Counted from the first letter of the stretch, positions 47,602 to 57,997 are shown. The stretch: 64,000 nt of DNA from an uncultured Clostridia bacterium (GCA_947589595.1 CANQBV010000004.1:55466-119465); one strand, 5' to 3'. The notes: generated from the sequence alone by a model not told the origin. Numbers and translations: made by a program.

Positions 47602-47935
47602 TGGTTTGCAGCTTTCTCAATACCTCGGCGATATGCGCGCCGTGCTCGGCGCTGCGGTCGTGCACAAAGCTGAGTTCCGGAGTGTTGCGCAGATTCAGGC
47701 GCTGCGCCAAAGCCAAACGCAGAAACGCGCTCGCGCTTTCCAGCCCTTTTTGCACTTCCTCCGGGTCGCCGGTAATGACGCCGAAATAGATTTTGGCAAA
47801 TTTCAGATCGCGCGTGACCTTGGCGGCGTTGATCGTCACGAACGCGTTTTTCACGCGCGGATCCTTTACGTTTCGAATGACTTCGCCCAGTTCATGGGCG
47901 ACTTCCATATTGATTCGTTCTTCCCTGTGGTTCAT
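47576..47935 (-). CDS. rbfA: Ribosome-binding factor A
   Basis: VKDPRVKNAFVTINAAKVTRDLKFAKIYF, FVHDRSAEHGAHI. Confidence 0.95.
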   Translation of the reverse strand: MNHREERINMEVAHELGEVIRNVKDPRVKNAFVTINAAKVTRDLKFAKIYFGVITGDPEEVQKGLESASAFLRLALAQRLNLRNTPELSFVHDRSAEHGAHIAEVLRKLQTNESKTDEA

Positions 47936-47942
47936 ATTCCAG

Positions 47943-50465
47943 TCAGTTTTTCACCTCTTCCATGACGTAGGCCTCCAGCACGTCGCCCACATGGATATCG
48001 TTGAATTTTTCCAGTCCGATCCCGCATTCATACCCTTGGGCGACTTCTCTGGCGTCGTCCTTAAAGCGTTTCAGAGAAGAGATCTTATCTTCAAAAATCA
48101 CAACGTTGTCGCGCAGCACGCGAATCATGCTGGAACGGGTCACTTTCCCGTTCAGCACGTAGGAACCGGCGATCACGCCCACACCGGGTACGCGGATCGT
48201 CTGCCGCACCTCGGCCTGCCCGAGCACCTCCTCGCGGAAGGTCGGCGCCAACATGCCCTTCATGGCCATTTCGATCTCTTCCAGGCACTCGTAAATGACG
48301 CGGTAAGTACGGACGTCCACCTTGCTTTCGGCCGCTCTTTCTACGGCAATACGATCCGGGCGCACGTTAAAGCCCACCACGATCGCATCGGAAGCCGACG
48401 CGAGCATGATATCGTTCTCGCTGATTGCGCCGACGGCACTGTGAATGACCTTGACCTTCACTTCCTCGCCGGAAAGCTTTTCCAGCGAAGCCTTCACGGC
48501 TTCGGCGCTGCCCTGCACGTCTGCTTTGACAATGATATTCAGGGTCTTGACGCCCTCTTTCATGCGGCTGAACAGATCCTCCAGGCTGACCTTGGAATTG
48601 GCCTTGAGTTCGTCCTCCTTGCGGTGGGCGTTGCGCTGATCGGCCAGCTCGCGCGCCATTTTTTCATCTTTCACGGCGTTGAAAATATCTCCCGCTTCGG
48701 GCACCTGATCCAGACCCAGAATTTCCACCGGTACCGAGGGACCCGCCGCTTTCACGGCTTTTCCCTTGTCGTCGGTCATGGCGCGCACTCTGCCCACGGC
48801 GCCGCCGGCGATCAGCGTATCTCCGACGTGGAGCGTACCGTTCTGCACCAGCAGAGTGGCAACGGGGCCGCGTCCCTTATCCAGCCGGGCCTCCACCACC
48901 ACGCCGCGGGCCTCGCGGTCGGGATTGGCGCGCAGATCGGCCATTTCGGCCACGAGCAGAATATTTTCCAAAAGCGCAGGGATCCCTTCTTTGGTGAGCG
49001 CGGAAACCGGCACGCAAATAACGTCGCCGCCCCATTCTTCGGGCACGAGGTCATATTTGGTCAGCTCCTGCTTCACGGCTTCGGGATTGGCGCCGGGCTT
49101 ATCCATTTTATTGATCGCCACGATGATCGAAACCCCCGCAGCCTTGGCGTGGTTGATCGCCTCAATGGTCTGCGGCATAATGCCGTCGTCCGCCGCTACC
49201 ACGAGCACCGCGATATCGGTGATCTGCGCGCCCCTGGCGCGCATGGCGGTAAAGGCGGCGTGGCCGGGCGTATCCAGGAAGGTGATCGGTTTGCCGTTCA
49301 CCTCCACGCGGTAAGCGCCGATGTGCTGGGTAATCCCGCCGGCTTCCCCGGCGGTTACGCTGGTGTGACGGATCGCATCGAGAATGGAGGTTTTCCCGTG
49401 GTCAACGTGGCCCATGACCACCACAACGGGACTTCTTTCCTGCAGGACTTCCGCAGCGTCGACGCTTTCGTCGATCAGTTTCTCCTCGATCGTCACCACC
49501 TTCAAAGGCGTGGCGGTACTCCCGAATTCATCCGCAACCAGCGCCGCGGTATCGAAATCGATAGTCTGGTTGGCGGTTGCCATCATTCCCATCATCATCA
49601 GCTTTTTCATGACGTCCGCCGTGGGCACGCGCAGTTCCTTTGCCAGCTCGGAAACAATCAGGGTTTCCGGAAGCGAAATCTGCGTAGGGATCGAGGCTCT
49701 CACGACATCGCCCTTCTTTCTCTTGTCCTTTTTCACCGGACGGCGCGGCGTCATGCGGCGGCGGGAATTTTCATTGCCGAATTCGTAATTCTTTTCGTCG
49801 TACTTGGAAAGGTCGATATCTACAATTTTGGTATCGATGATGCGGGTTTCCCGCTTTTTGGCGACAAATTCGGTTTTCGGGCCGGTAAACACGGGAGTCT
49901 GCATGGCGGAGGGGGCATTTTTCCGAACTTTCTCCTCGGGTTTTTTGGCCTTTTCCTTCTGGGCGCCGGGGCGGGCGGCAGCAAAACGATCCTCCTGCTG
50001 TTTCTTTTTCATTTCCGCGGCTTCCTTGGCGGCCGCATCGGCGGCAGCGCGCGCCCTGCGGGCTTTTTCTTCTTCCGCCTTTTTCTTTTCCAGGGCGGCT
50101 TTTTTCTCGGCGGCAAGGCGTTCTTTTTCCTCTTTTTCCGCGGCGATACGCGCCTTTTCCGCTTCTTCGGCGGCAAGGCGCTCGGCTTCCTCGCGCTCCT
50201 TTTTCGCCTTTTCTTCGGCTTCGGCCTCCGCAATTTCCTCTGCGGTGGGCGCAACCGAGTATTTTCCGTCGATATAGCCATTGATATCCGCCACTTCAAA
50301 GCGCTCTAAAAGGGTGAGCAAAACGAAGCTGGCTTCATCGCTGTCCAGCGTGCCGCCGGTTTGCTTGGTCATTCCGAGCTCGCTGAAAAGCGCCACCAAA
50401 TCCTTGCTTTTTACGGCAAGATCCTTGGAAAGCTGGCTCACCTTTACCTTTACTGATTCTGACAT
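47943..50465 (-). CDS. infB: Translation initiation factor IF-2
   Basis: [19 protein letters not shown]; charged N-terminal domain. Confidence 0.98.
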   Translation of the reverse strand: MSESVKVKVSQLSKDLAVKSKDLVALFSELGMTKQTGGTLDSDEASFVLLTLLERFEVADINGYIDGKYSVAPTAEEIAEAEAEEKAKKEREEAERLAAEEAEKARIAAEKEEKERLAAEKKAALEKKKAEEEKARRARAAADAAAKEAAEMKKKQQEDRFAAARPGAQKEKAKKPEEKVRKNAPSAMQTPVFTGPKTEFVAKKRETRIIDTKIVDIDLSKYDEKNYEFGNENSRRRMTPRRPVKKDKRKKGDVVRASIPTQISLPETLIVSELAKELRVPTADVMKKLMMMGMMATANQTIDFDTAALVADEFGSTATPLKVVTIEEKLIDESVDAAEVLQERSPVVVVMGHVDHGKTSILDAIRHTSVTAGEAGGITQHIGAYRVEVNGKPITFLDTPGHAAFTAMRARGAQITDIAVLVVAADDGIMPQTIEAINHAKAAGVSIIVAINKMDKPGANPEAVKQELTKYDLVPEEWGGDVICVPVSALTKEGIPALLENILLVAEMADLRANPDREARGVVVEARLDKGRGPVATLLVQNGTLHVGDTLIAGGAVGRVRAMTDDKGKAVKAAGPSVPVEILGLDQVPEAGDIFNAVKDEKMARELADQRNAHRKEDELKANSKVSLEDLFSRMKEGVKTLNIIVKADVQGSAEAVKASLEKLSGEEVKVKVIHSAVGAISENDIMLASASDAIVVGFNVRPDRIAVERAAESKVDVRTYRVIYECLEEIEMAMKGMLAPTFREEVLGQAEVRQTIRVPGVGVIAGSYVLNGKVTRSSMIRVLRDNVVIFEDKISSLKRFKDDAREVAQGYECGIGLEKFNDIHVGDVLEAYVMEEVKN

Positions 50466-50487
50466 ACTACCCCTCCAATCCCGCTTT

Positions 50488-50784
50488 TCAAAGAGAAGCG
50501 GATATTAAATTCAAAAACTCCTGCCCGACCGCGACCGCACCGACTTCGTTTTCTTTGCCGAGGGCGGCGGCGATTTCCGCTTTGGACAGGGCGCACTCCT
50601 TCACCGGGACGCCCCGGTGTGCGCACAGCGTTGTGATTTTTTGCCTAGTATTTTCCGAAACGTCGGCCGCCAAAAGCACAAGGCTTGCTTTTTTCCTGCG
50701 CACCGCTTCCAACACGAGCGGCGTACCGATAACAAGTTTCCCCGCCCGACGGCACAGTCCCAGCGACAGAGCGAGCGTCGCCAT
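50488..50784 (-). CDS. ylxQ: L7Ae-family YlxQ-like protein
   Basis: [42 protein letters not shown]. Confidence 0.9.
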   Translation of the reverse strand: MATLALSLGLCRRAGKLVIGTPLVLEAVRRKKASLVLLAADVSENTRQKITTLCAHRGVPVKECALSKAEIAAALGKENEVGAVAVGQEFLNLISASL

Positions 50785-51047
50785 TATTCCTCCAGCCTTT
50801 CTTCCATTTCCGCCCAAATTTCTTCGGGAATGGCGACCTTTAAATTCCGCGCAATGCGACCGGATTTTTTGGCTTTTGCAAGGCAGCTTTTTTTCGGGCA
50901 AAGGTACGCTCCCCTGCCGTTCTTTTTCCCGGTTTCATCCAAAATCACGCTGCCCTCGGGCGTGCGCAGCACGCGCCAGAATTCGCCCTTCGGCTTTTGT
51001 TCATTGCAGCCGGCGCAGCGGCGCAGCGGTACTTTTCGTTCCGTCAT
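50784..51047 (-). CDS. ylxR: YlxR-family (RnpM) protein
   Basis: RRCAGCNEQKPKGEFWRVLRTPEG, GRGAYLCP. Confidence 0.94.
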   Translation of the reverse strand: MTERKVPLRRCAGCNEQKPKGEFWRVLRTPEGSVILDETGKKNGRGAYLCPKKSCLAKAKKSGRIARNLKVAIPEEIWAEMEERLEE

Positions 51048-51067
51048 ACAGCTTTTTCGGTTCCTTT

Positions 51068-52093
51068 TTATTCTGCTTTGATATCGATCTTATGTCCGCA
51101 GAGCTTCACGGCAAGACGCACGTTCTGTCCTTCTTTGCCAATCGCCAGCGAAAGCTGATCGGCCGCCACATGCGCCTGGCAGGTTCCGTCGGCGTTGACG
51201 TCCACGGAAAGCACCTGGGCGGGAGCAAGGGACGCGGCAATGAATTCCGCCGGATCCTCGCTGTATTTGACGATATCGATCTTTTCGCCGGGGATCTCGT
51301 TCAAAATATTCTCCTTGCGGATCCCGCGGATCCCGATGCACGCGCCGATCGGGTCTACGTTTTCATCGCGCGAATACACGGCGATTTTGGATCGGCTCCC
51401 CGCTTCGCGGGCAACCGAGTGGATGATCACCGTGCCGTCCTGAATTTCGGGCACTTCGCTTTCAAACAGGCGCTTGATAAAATTCGGGTGCGTTCTGGAG
51501 AGCACGATCATCGGCGTGCGGGATTCCTTTTTGACCTCACACACATAGACCTTAATATGATCGCCCACACGGAAGCGATCGGTCGGCAATTGCTCGGAGC
51601 GAATGAGCGTGGCCTGTGTATCTTCGAATTCGAGGATCACATTCCCGGTAAGGCGTTCGATGATCTGCACCGTGCCGGTGATGATGCCCTCTCTTTTCTT
51701 TTCATATTCCTCGATCAGCATGCCGCGTTCCGCCTCGCGGATCCCCTGGATGATCACCATTTTCGCAGTCTGCGCGGGAATTCTGCCGAAGTTTTTGGGC
51801 TTGAATTCATATTCCTGCACGTCCCCGAGCTTGGCGCGCTTGGATTTTTCACGCGCTTTTTCCAGCGTGATCTCGCACATGGGGTCTGCCACTTCCTCCA
51901 CAACGGTCATCTGCCGGTACATTTTCACATTTCTCTTTACCGGGTCGATGGAAACGCGGACGTTGGTTTCATTATTGTTTTCTTTTTTATAGGCGGTGAG
52001 AAGCGCCGTCTCCACCTTTTCCAGCATATATTCCTTCGGGATGCCTTTTTCCTTTTCCAAAGCTTCGAGCGCGTCAAAAAATTCGTTGTTCAT
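51068..52093 (-). CDS. nusA: Transcription factor NusA
   Basis: NusA N domain, S1, KH; REAGSRSKIAVYS, GACIGIRG. Confidence 0.97.
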   Translation of the reverse strand: MNNEFFDALEALEKEKGIPKEYMLEKVETALLTAYKKENNNETNVRVSIDPVKRNVKMYRQMTVVEEVADPMCEITLEKAREKSKRAKLGDVQEYEFKPKNFGRIPAQTAKMVIIQGIREAERGMLIEEYEKKREGIITGTVQIIERLTGNVILEFEDTQATLIRSEQLPTDRFRVGDHIKVYVCEVKKESRTPMIVLSRTHPNFIKRLFESEVPEIQDGTVIIHSVAREAGSRSKIAVYSRDENVDPIGACIGIRGIRKENILNEIPGEKIDIVKYSEDPAEFIAASLAPAQVLSVDVNADGTCQAHVAADQLSLAIGKEGQNVRLAVKLCGHKIDIKAE

Positions 52094-52123
52094 TGCGGTA
52101 TCCTTTCCATTTTGTCTTTCTTA

Positions 52124-52621
52124 TCATTCAAAATCGGGTGCGACTGTGGTAACTTTTGCAATTTTTTCTCTTTGCGCCGTCAAAATCTCGCCGTTTTCCA
52201 TTTTCAGCGAAAGAGTCTGGTTTTCGTAGGACTGCAAAATTCCGCGGAACACCTTTTTGCCGTTCTGCGGTGCAAACAGCCGTACTTCCGCCTTTTCGCC
52301 CAAAAAGGCGGCGAAATGCTCCGGTCGTTTCAGTTCCCGCTCCAACCCCGCCGAAGAAACCTCTAGGTAATAGCTTTCCTCGATCGGATCGGCTTCATCC
52401 AAAATCGGATTGATAAGCCTGGTCACCTTTTCGCAGTCGTTAAGATCGATCGGACGGGAACGGTCTTTGTTTTCGATCGTCACAAGCAGGTTGTAGTCTG
52501 CCCCTTCCTTATAAAAATCCACGTCCCACAGGAAATATCCGGCGTCTTCGATCACACGGCGGCAAAGCGTTTCCACAAGCTCTGCGGTGTTTTTCGGTTT
52601 TTTCTTTTCCGCCATTACCAA
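52124..52621 (-). CDS. rimP: Ribosome maturation factor RimP
   Basis: YYLEVSSAGLERELKRPEHF; first gene of nusA operon. Confidence 0.95.
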   Translation of the reverse strand: MVMAEKKKPKNTAELVETLCRRVIEDAGYFLWDVDFYKEGADYNLLVTIENKDRSRPIDLNDCEKVTRLINPILDEADPIEESYYLEVSSAGLERELKRPEHFAAFLGEKAEVRLFAPQNGKKVFRGILQSYENQTLSLKMENGEILTAQREKIAKVTTVAPDFE

Positions 52622-52886
52622 ACTCCTTTTTCAATTATCCAAAACAAAAGTGAAAAGAGTGGACATTCCACTCTTTTCCCATACTCCTATTCTGTTCTTC
52701 GTAGTAGTATAGCAGGAAAGAATCAAAAAATCAAGCTTTTTTTGAAAAAAATCCCATTCGAACGAATTTTTTTGGAAAAAATTCGGAAAGGAATTGATAA
52801 AACGTTTTTTTTGTGGTACACTAACTGAAGCCAAAACCCGCAAAAAGAAAGGAAGCTTTCTTCCTTATGAAACGGAGGACCCATCT

Positions 52887-53435
52887 TTGAAAAAGATTTT
52901 GATCGCGGCGCTTTTGATTTTTGCCCTTGTACTGTGCGCCTGTCAGAAAGAGCCCCCTGTCGCCACCGTAACCGAAGAGCCGTTCTACGAAGACACGTCC
53001 GTCAACCAGGGAGATCTGACCGATCCCAACGAACTGCTCGAACAAGCGGAAACCTTCCTGTCCTACGAGGATAAGGGGCTGGTGAAAAAGAAAGGAACCT
53101 ATGAAATTACCTTGCTGAATACGCAAAACGATTTTGCTGCCTACAAGGACTTTTTCCCCGCCGAAACCACTGAAAAAATAGAAGGACTCATCGAGCGCAA
53201 CCGGAACGGCGGCTATACGGCTCTGATGGAGATCTATTCCGCCTATTCGATCTCAGAGCTGAGCTTCAATTCTCTCTATCGGGATACGGAACAGATCACG
53301 GCGCTCATTTCCGTTTCGCCCTACGAAGAAAATGAACTGGCGGAACCGCCGGAAGAAAACCACATTTTTCTGGTTTTATCGCTGCCGGCAGAAGTGCGCG
53401 GCGGTATGAATATTGTTTACGAAATCATGGAATAA
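52887..53435 (+). CDS. Putative lipoprotein (TTG start proposed)
   Basis: LKKILIAALLIFALVLCACQKEP lipobox; SD ACGGAGG; TTGATA-17-TACACT upstream. Confidence 0.75.
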   Translation: MKKILIAALLIFALVLCACQKEPPVATVTEEPFYEDTSVNQGDLTDPNELLEQAETFLSYEDKGLVKKKGTYEITLLNTQNDFAAYKDFFPAETTEKIEGLIERNRNGGYTALMEIYSAYSISELSFNSLYRDTEQITALISVSPYEENELAEPPEENHIFLVLSLPAEVRGGMNIVYEIME

Positions 53436-53448
53436 AAGGTGCCGATTT

Positions 53449-53979
53449 ATGAAATTTACGATGACCGCCACCGGTGACTCCATTTTGAACCAGGGCTTTC
53501 AGAAGGGCGGCTACCCCGGCTTTGCCGAGGTGCGCGACTATATTGCCAAAGGGCAAGCCAAATTCGGCAATCTGGAAACCTGTGTCACCAACTAAGACAC
53601 CTACGCTTCCGCCTACTGCGGCGGTACCTGGCTGGCCTGCACGCCGCGCATTCTGGATTGCTTCAATCTGCCGGAAATTTCCGACGTGCAGGCGCTGGCC
53701 GCTCGCAACAAGGGCTGGACGATCGGGCTACATACCCAGTACTACAATTTCCGCACAGTCGTGCCGTATCTGGAATTCGAGGACGGCAAGCTTACGCACC
53801 TGGAACTCAAGCCTGTGGAGCTTGGATTTGAAAAGCCGCGCACCTTCAAGGGCATTCCCTACTCCGCCGATGAAAAGGTAACCCGTGAAATTTTCGACTA
53901 TCTTTCCGGAATTTCCGCGGCGCAGTACGGCACGAAGATGACACTGGACGAAAACGGCATCATTCAGGTCGCTTTGTAA
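53449..53979 (+). pseudogene. CapA/PGA_cap-family remnant with in-frame TAA and internal deletion
   Basis: MKFTMTATGDSIL...FGNLETCVTN*DTYASAYCGGTWLACTPRILDCFN then directly CapA-like C-terminal region in the same frame. Confidence 0.75.
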
Positions 53980-53994
53980 CGCTTGTTTTTCACA

Positions 53995-54060
53995 GGGTCA
54001 CGCCCCGTGACTCCGCAAGGAAACCTTTTGAAAAAGGTTTCCTTGTCTTTCTCAAACTTT
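53995..54060. repeat. Intergenic hairpin repeat, locus 3 left copy (minus orientation)
   Basis: GGGTCACgccccGTGACTCC and AAGGAAACCTTTTgaAAAAGGTTTCCTT. Confidence 0.75.
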
Positions 54061-54071
54061 AAGGCAAAAAG

Positions 54072-54100
54072 AAAGAGGCTGCCCAAGCCTCTTTTTTTAT
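54072..54100. terminator. Bidirectional terminator
   Basis: AAAGAGGCTtgcccaAGCCTCTTTTTTT-type hairpin. Confidence 0.8.
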
Positions 54101-54110
54101 TCTCTTGTTC

Positions 54111-54199
54111 TGAAAGTTTTGGGGGGTGTCAGGCCCCTTTTGAAAAAGGGGCCTGACCGGGGCGGAACCCCATGAGGGCGCGGGGCAAAGCCTTGCTCC
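54111..54199. repeat. Intergenic hairpin repeat, locus 3 right copy (plus orientation)
   Basis: GTCAGGCCCCTTTTgaAAAAGGGGCCTGAC, GGGGcgGAACCCC. Confidence 0.75.
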
Positions 54200-54201
54200 T
54201 C

Positions 54202-57200
54202 TTACTTCACTTTCACGGAAAGCGTAACCCTTTCGCCGTTGATATCCCATTCGCGGGCGGTTTCCGAAAGGGTATCGGAAATGCCGTCGCACAGCGTATC
54301 GCCGCAGATTTCGGCAGCTTTTTCGCGCATCAGCTTTTCAATCTTTTCATTGCCGGAAACACCGATTTCAATGTGATCGGTCACTTCGAAATTCGCTTCC
54401 TTGCGCATCTGCTGAATTTTGCTCACGATTTCGCGCACAAAGCCTTCTTTCACAAGCTCTTCGGTCAGCGTGATATCCAGCGCCACCGTCACGCCGTTGT
54501 CAGACAGGGCAAAATAGCCCGGCTTCTGCTCGGCGGAGATCAGAAGATCCTCCGGCGCCAGCACCACCCTGCCGCCCGGCAGATCGAGCGCCAGCGTCCC
54601 GTCCGTATCCAGCTCCTTCTTGGCAGCATTGCCGTCCAGAGCGGAAAGCGCGGCCTTTAATTCGCCGAGCCGCTTGCCGAACTTCGGCCCGCAGGTCTTA
54701 AGCTGCGGCTTAAACGAATACGAAAGATAGGAATCCACCTCGTCGGAATAGGAAACCTTTTTGATATTCAGTTCCTCACGAATGATCTCGGTATAGTAAT
54801 CGGAAAGCGGGTGATCGCACTGAATGAACATTTGTGCCAGCGGCTGACGGTTCTTGATCGCGCTGCCATTGCGGGCGGCACGGCCGACCACCACGATCTT
54901 CAGAAGCTCTTCCATATCTGCTTCCAGATCCTCGCGGATCCATTCTTCTTTGGCTTCGGGGTAGTCGCAGAGGTGCACGGATTCGGGGGCGTTCGCATCC
55001 ACCGAGCGCACCAGATTCTGGTAAATTTCCTCCGTTAAGAACGGGATCATCGGCGCGGCGGCCTTGATGATCGTCACCAATGCAGTATAAAGCGTCATAT
55101 AGGCGGAAATTTTATCCTGCGGCATTCCCTCCTGCCAATAGCGCTCTCTGCCGCGGCGCACGTACCAGTTGGAAAGCTCGTCCACAAAATCCTGCAGGCA
55201 GCGGCAGGCTTCGGGAATACGGTACTGATCCATGTTTTCATCGGTCTTTTTCACCGTGGAATTCAGGCGCGAAAGCAGCCAGCGATCCATCACCGAAAGG
55301 CTTTCATAATCGAGCGTGTATTTCGTGGGATCGAACCCGTCGATATTGGCATACAGCACGTAGAACGCATAGGTGTTCCACAGCGTGGACATGAATTTCC
55401 GCTGTCCCTCCACCACAGCCTTCCCGTGGAAGCGGTTCGGCAGCCAGGGTGCGGAGTTGGTGTAGAAATACCAGCGGATCGCATCGGCGCCGTACTGCGA
55501 AAGCGCATCGAACGGATCCACGGCGTTGCCCTTGGATTTGCTCATTTTCTGGCCGTTTTCATCCTGCACATGCCCCATGACGATGACGTTCTTGTAGGGC
55601 GCTTTGTTGAAAATCAGCGTGGAAATGGCCAGCAGCGAATAGAACCAACCTCTGGTCTGATCCACCGCCTCGGAAATGAAATCCGCCGGGAACTGGGCTT
55701 CGAAAAGCTCCTGGTTTTCAAAGGGGTAATGGTGCTGCGCAAACGGCATGGATCCGGAATCGAACCAGCAATCAATGACCTCCGGCACGCGGCGCATCTG
55801 TTTCCCGCATTCCGGGCAGGTGATCGTCACTTCGTCGATATACGGGCGGTGCAATTCAATATCCTCGGGGCAGTTGGGGCTCATTTCCTTGAGCTCGGCA
55901 ATGGAGCCGATCGCGTGGCGATGGCCGCATTCGCACTCCCAGATATTCAGCGGCGTTCCCCAATAGCGGTTGCGCGAAAGTCCCCAATCCTGCACGTTTT
56001 CCAGCCAGTCCCCGAAACGGCCCTTGCCAATGCTTTCGGGGATCCAGTGAATGGTGTTGTTGTTGGCGATCAAATCGTCGCGCACGGCCGTCATTTTGAT
56101 AAACCAGGATTCTCTGGCATAATAAATCAGAGGCGTATCGCAGCGCCAGCAGAACGGATAGTCGTGTTCAAACTTGGGCGCGTCGTACAAAAGTCCGCGG
56201 GCGGAAAGATCTTTTAAAACCTCGGGATCGGCGTCTTTGACAAACTTCCCGGCAAACGGCGTTTCCGCGGTCATATTGCCCTTGCCGTCCACAAACTGGA
56301 TAAAGGGCAGGTCGTACTTTTTCCCCACGCGGTTGTCGTCTTCGCCAAAAGCCGGCGCAATGTGCACCACGCCGGTACCGTCGGACATGGTAACGTAGCC
56401 GTCGCACACCACGTAGTGCGCTTTTTTGCGCTGCTTTTCGGCTGCCTTTGCCGCCGCTTCGTAGAGCGGTTCGTATTCCTTGCCCTCCAGCTCTTCGCCC
56501 TTATAAGTCTCCAATACCTCATAGGGGGCTTCGCCGTTTTTGGCAAGCGGAGAAAGCACCGGATCCAGCAGCTTTTCCGCCAGGTAGTAAGTCTTGCCGT
56601 CGCAGGCTTTGACCTTGCAGTAGGTCTCGGTCGGGTTCACGCAGAGCGCCGTATTGCTCGGCAGCGTCCAGGGCGTGGTCGTCCAAGCGAGAATATAGGC
56701 GTCCTCGCCCACGACCTTGAAGCGCACGACCGCGCTTCTTTCCTTTACCGTTTTGTAGCCCTGCGCCACCTCGTGCGAGGAAAGCGGGGTTCCGCAGCGC
56801 GGACAGTACGGCACGATTTTAAAGCCTTTATACAAAAGCCCTTTTTCGTAGATCTGCTTGAGCGCCCACCACTCGGATTCAATGAAATCGTTATGATAGG
56901 TTACGTAGGGGTTGTCCATGTCCGCCCAGAAGCCGACCGTGCTGGAGAAATCCTCCCACATGCCCTTGTACTTCCAAACGCTTTCCTTGCATTTCTGAAT
57001 AAAGGGATCCAGCCCGTACTGTTCGATCTGTTCCTTGCCGTCCAGTCCGAGCTGCTTTTCCACTTCCAGCTCCACGGGCAGTCCGTGCGTATCCCAGCCG
57101 GCCTTTCTCGGCACCATGCAGCCCTTCATGGCGCGGTACCGCGGGATCATATCCTTGATCACGCGGGTCAAAACGTGCCCGATGTGCGGTTTGCCGTTCG

Positions 57201-57351
57201 CCGTGGGCGGCCCGTCGTAAAACACGTAGGGCTTGCCCTGTTTGCGGGTCTCGATACTTTTTTCGAAAATTTTGTTTTCCTTCCAGAACTTTTCTACCTC
57301 TTTTTCGCGCTCTACGAAATTGAGGTTTGTCTCGACCTTTTTGTATACCAT
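54202..57351 (-). CDS. ileS: Isoleucyl-tRNA synthetase
   Basis: GPPTANGKPHIGHVL (HIGH), KMSKSKGN; start MVYKKVETN with SD GGAGGAGG. Confidence 0.98.
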   Translation of the reverse strand: MVYKKVETNLNFVEREKEVEKFWKENKIFEKSIETRKQGKPYVFYDGPPTANGKPHIGHVLTRVIKDMIPRYRAMKGCMVPRKAGWDTHGLPVELEVEKQLGLDGKEQIEQYGLDPFIQKCKESVWKYKGMWEDFSSTVGFWADMDNPYVTYHNDFIESEWWALKQIYEKGLLYKGFKIVPYCPRCGTPLSSHEVAQGYKTVKERSAVVRFKVVGEDAYILAWTTTPWTLPSNTALCVNPTETYCKVKACDGKTYYLAEKLLDPVLSPLAKNGEAPYEVLETYKGEELEGKEYEPLYEAAAKAAEKQRKKAHYVVCDGYVTMSDGTGVVHIAPAFGEDDNRVGKKYDLPFIQFVDGKGNMTAETPFAGKFVKDADPEVLKDLSARGLLYDAPKFEHDYPFCWRCDTPLIYYARESWFIKMTAVRDDLIANNNTIHWIPESIGKGRFGDWLENVQDWGLSRNRYWGTPLNIWECECGHRHAIGSIAELKEMSPNCPEDIELHRPYIDEVTITCPECGKQMRRVPEVIDCWFDSGSMPFAQHHYPFENQELFEAQFPADFISEAVDQTRGWFYSLLAISTLIFNKAPYKNVIVMGHVQDENGQKMSKSKGNAVDPFDALSQYGADAIRWYFYTNSAPWLPNRFHGKAVVEGQRKFMSTLWNTYAFYVLYANIDGFDPTKYTLDYESLSVMDRWLLSRLNSTVKKTDENMDQYRIPEACRCLQDFVDELSNWYVRRGRERYWQEGMPQDKISAYMTLYTALVTIIKAAAPMIPFLTEEIYQNLVRSVDANAPESVHLCDYPEAKEEWIREDLEADMEELLKIVVVGRAARNGSAIKNRQPLAQMFIQCDHPLSDYYTEIIREELNIKKVSYSDEVDSYLSYSFKPQLKTCGPKFGKRLGELKAALSALDGNAAKKELDTDGTLALDLPGGRVVLAPEDLLISAEQKPGYFALSDNGVTVALDITLTEELVKEGFVREIVSKIQQMRKEANFEVTDHIEIGVSGNEKIEKLMREKAAEICGDTLCDGISDTLSETAREWDINGERVTLSVKVK

Positions 57352-57359
57352 ATCCTCCT

Positions 57360-57612
57360 CCGAAAAATAAAAGATCCTTTGCCCGCAAAGGACAAAGGAT
57401 CTAAAAATCCATTGTGCTACCACCTGTGCAAGAAGCGTGCCAACACACGCTCGCCCGGTAACGGGGGCGCCGTCAGAGCCTACGGCAAGCCTGCTTTCGG
57501 TCTGCAACTCGGGAGTGATTTTCCTTTTGCCGGTACTGCAGGGCTTCCACCTTTCCCCCGCTCTCTGAAAATCCGTCGCAAAAGTACTCGTTCCGTCTTC
57601 GTCTTTCACTCT
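57360..57612 (-). promoter_or_regulatory. T-box leader of ileS with terminator
   Basis: Minus strand AGAGAG...GAAAGGTGGAAGCCC, AGGTGGTAGCAC T-box, terminator AGATCCTTTGtcctttgcgggCAAAGGATCTTTT. Confidence 0.9.
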
Positions 57613-57615
57613 ATC

Positions 57616-57644
57616 ACTGTAGCACAACCGAAAAAAATTGTCAA
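57616..57644 (-). promoter_or_regulatory. ileS promoter
   Basis: TTGACA-17-TACAGT on minus strand. Confidence 0.8.
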
Positions 57645-57699
57645 GTCTTTTTCAAAAGGGAAGGATCCGTTCAAACCCACATTTTTTCAAAAAAATTGC

Positions 57700-57728
57700 T
57701 TGACAAACAAAGGCCCTTTTGCTATAAT
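57700..57728 (+). promoter_or_regulatory. tRNA-Cys promoter
   Basis: TTGACA-17-TATAAT. Confidence 0.9.
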
Positions 57729-57747
57729 AGCGACTGCAACCGCACTC

Positions 57748-57821
57748 GGCGCCATAGCCAAGCGGTAAGGCAGAGGTCTGCAAAACCTTTATCCCCGGTC
57801 CGATTCCGGGTGGCGCCTCCA
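57748..57821 (+). tRNA. tRNA-Cys (GCA)
   Basis: GGCGCCATAGCCAAGCGGTAAGGCAGAGGTCTGCAAAACC...GGTCCGATTCCGGGTGGCGCCTCCA. Confidence 0.96.
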
Positions 57822-57852
57822 TCGTTAACGCCTAAAAAGGCAAAAAGCACGA

Positions 57853-57884
57853 AAACCCCTTGGTAATCAAGGGGTTTTCGCTAT
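57853..57884 (+). terminator. Terminator after tRNA-Cys
   Basis: AAAACCCCTTGgtaatCAAGGGGTTTTCGCTATTTT. Confidence 0.85.
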
Positions 57885-57909
57885 TTTACCGGCAGATTTT
57901 TCTTTCGCG

Positions 57910-57997
57910 TTTGGGGGCAAAAAATCGACGAAAAAGGTGCGGTTATTGGACTCGAACCAAAGACGCCGATTTTTCCGAAAAATTTAACGCCCCCAAA
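57910..57997. other. Inverted-repeat-bounded segment containing a tRNA 3'-end-like fragment
   Basis: TTTGGGGGC.AAAAAATCG...CGATTTTT...GCCCCCAAA; minus strand GGTTCGAGTCCAATAACCGCACC. Confidence 0.45.

Noticed and set aside
47793-50309. 838-aa + strand ORF opposite infB
   Set aside because: Shadow ORF of unmistakable IF-2 coding sequence.
53593-53595. TAA as a recoded sense codon
   Set aside because: The same gene also lacks its central domain, so a pseudogene is the simpler explanation.
57352-57627. N-terminal extension of ileS in the ORF track
   Set aside because: This is the T-box leader; true start is MVYKKVETN at 57351 with a strong SD.
56362-57768. 468-aa + strand ORF opposite ileS
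   Set aside because: Antisense shadow running across the T-box and both promoters into tRNA-Cys.
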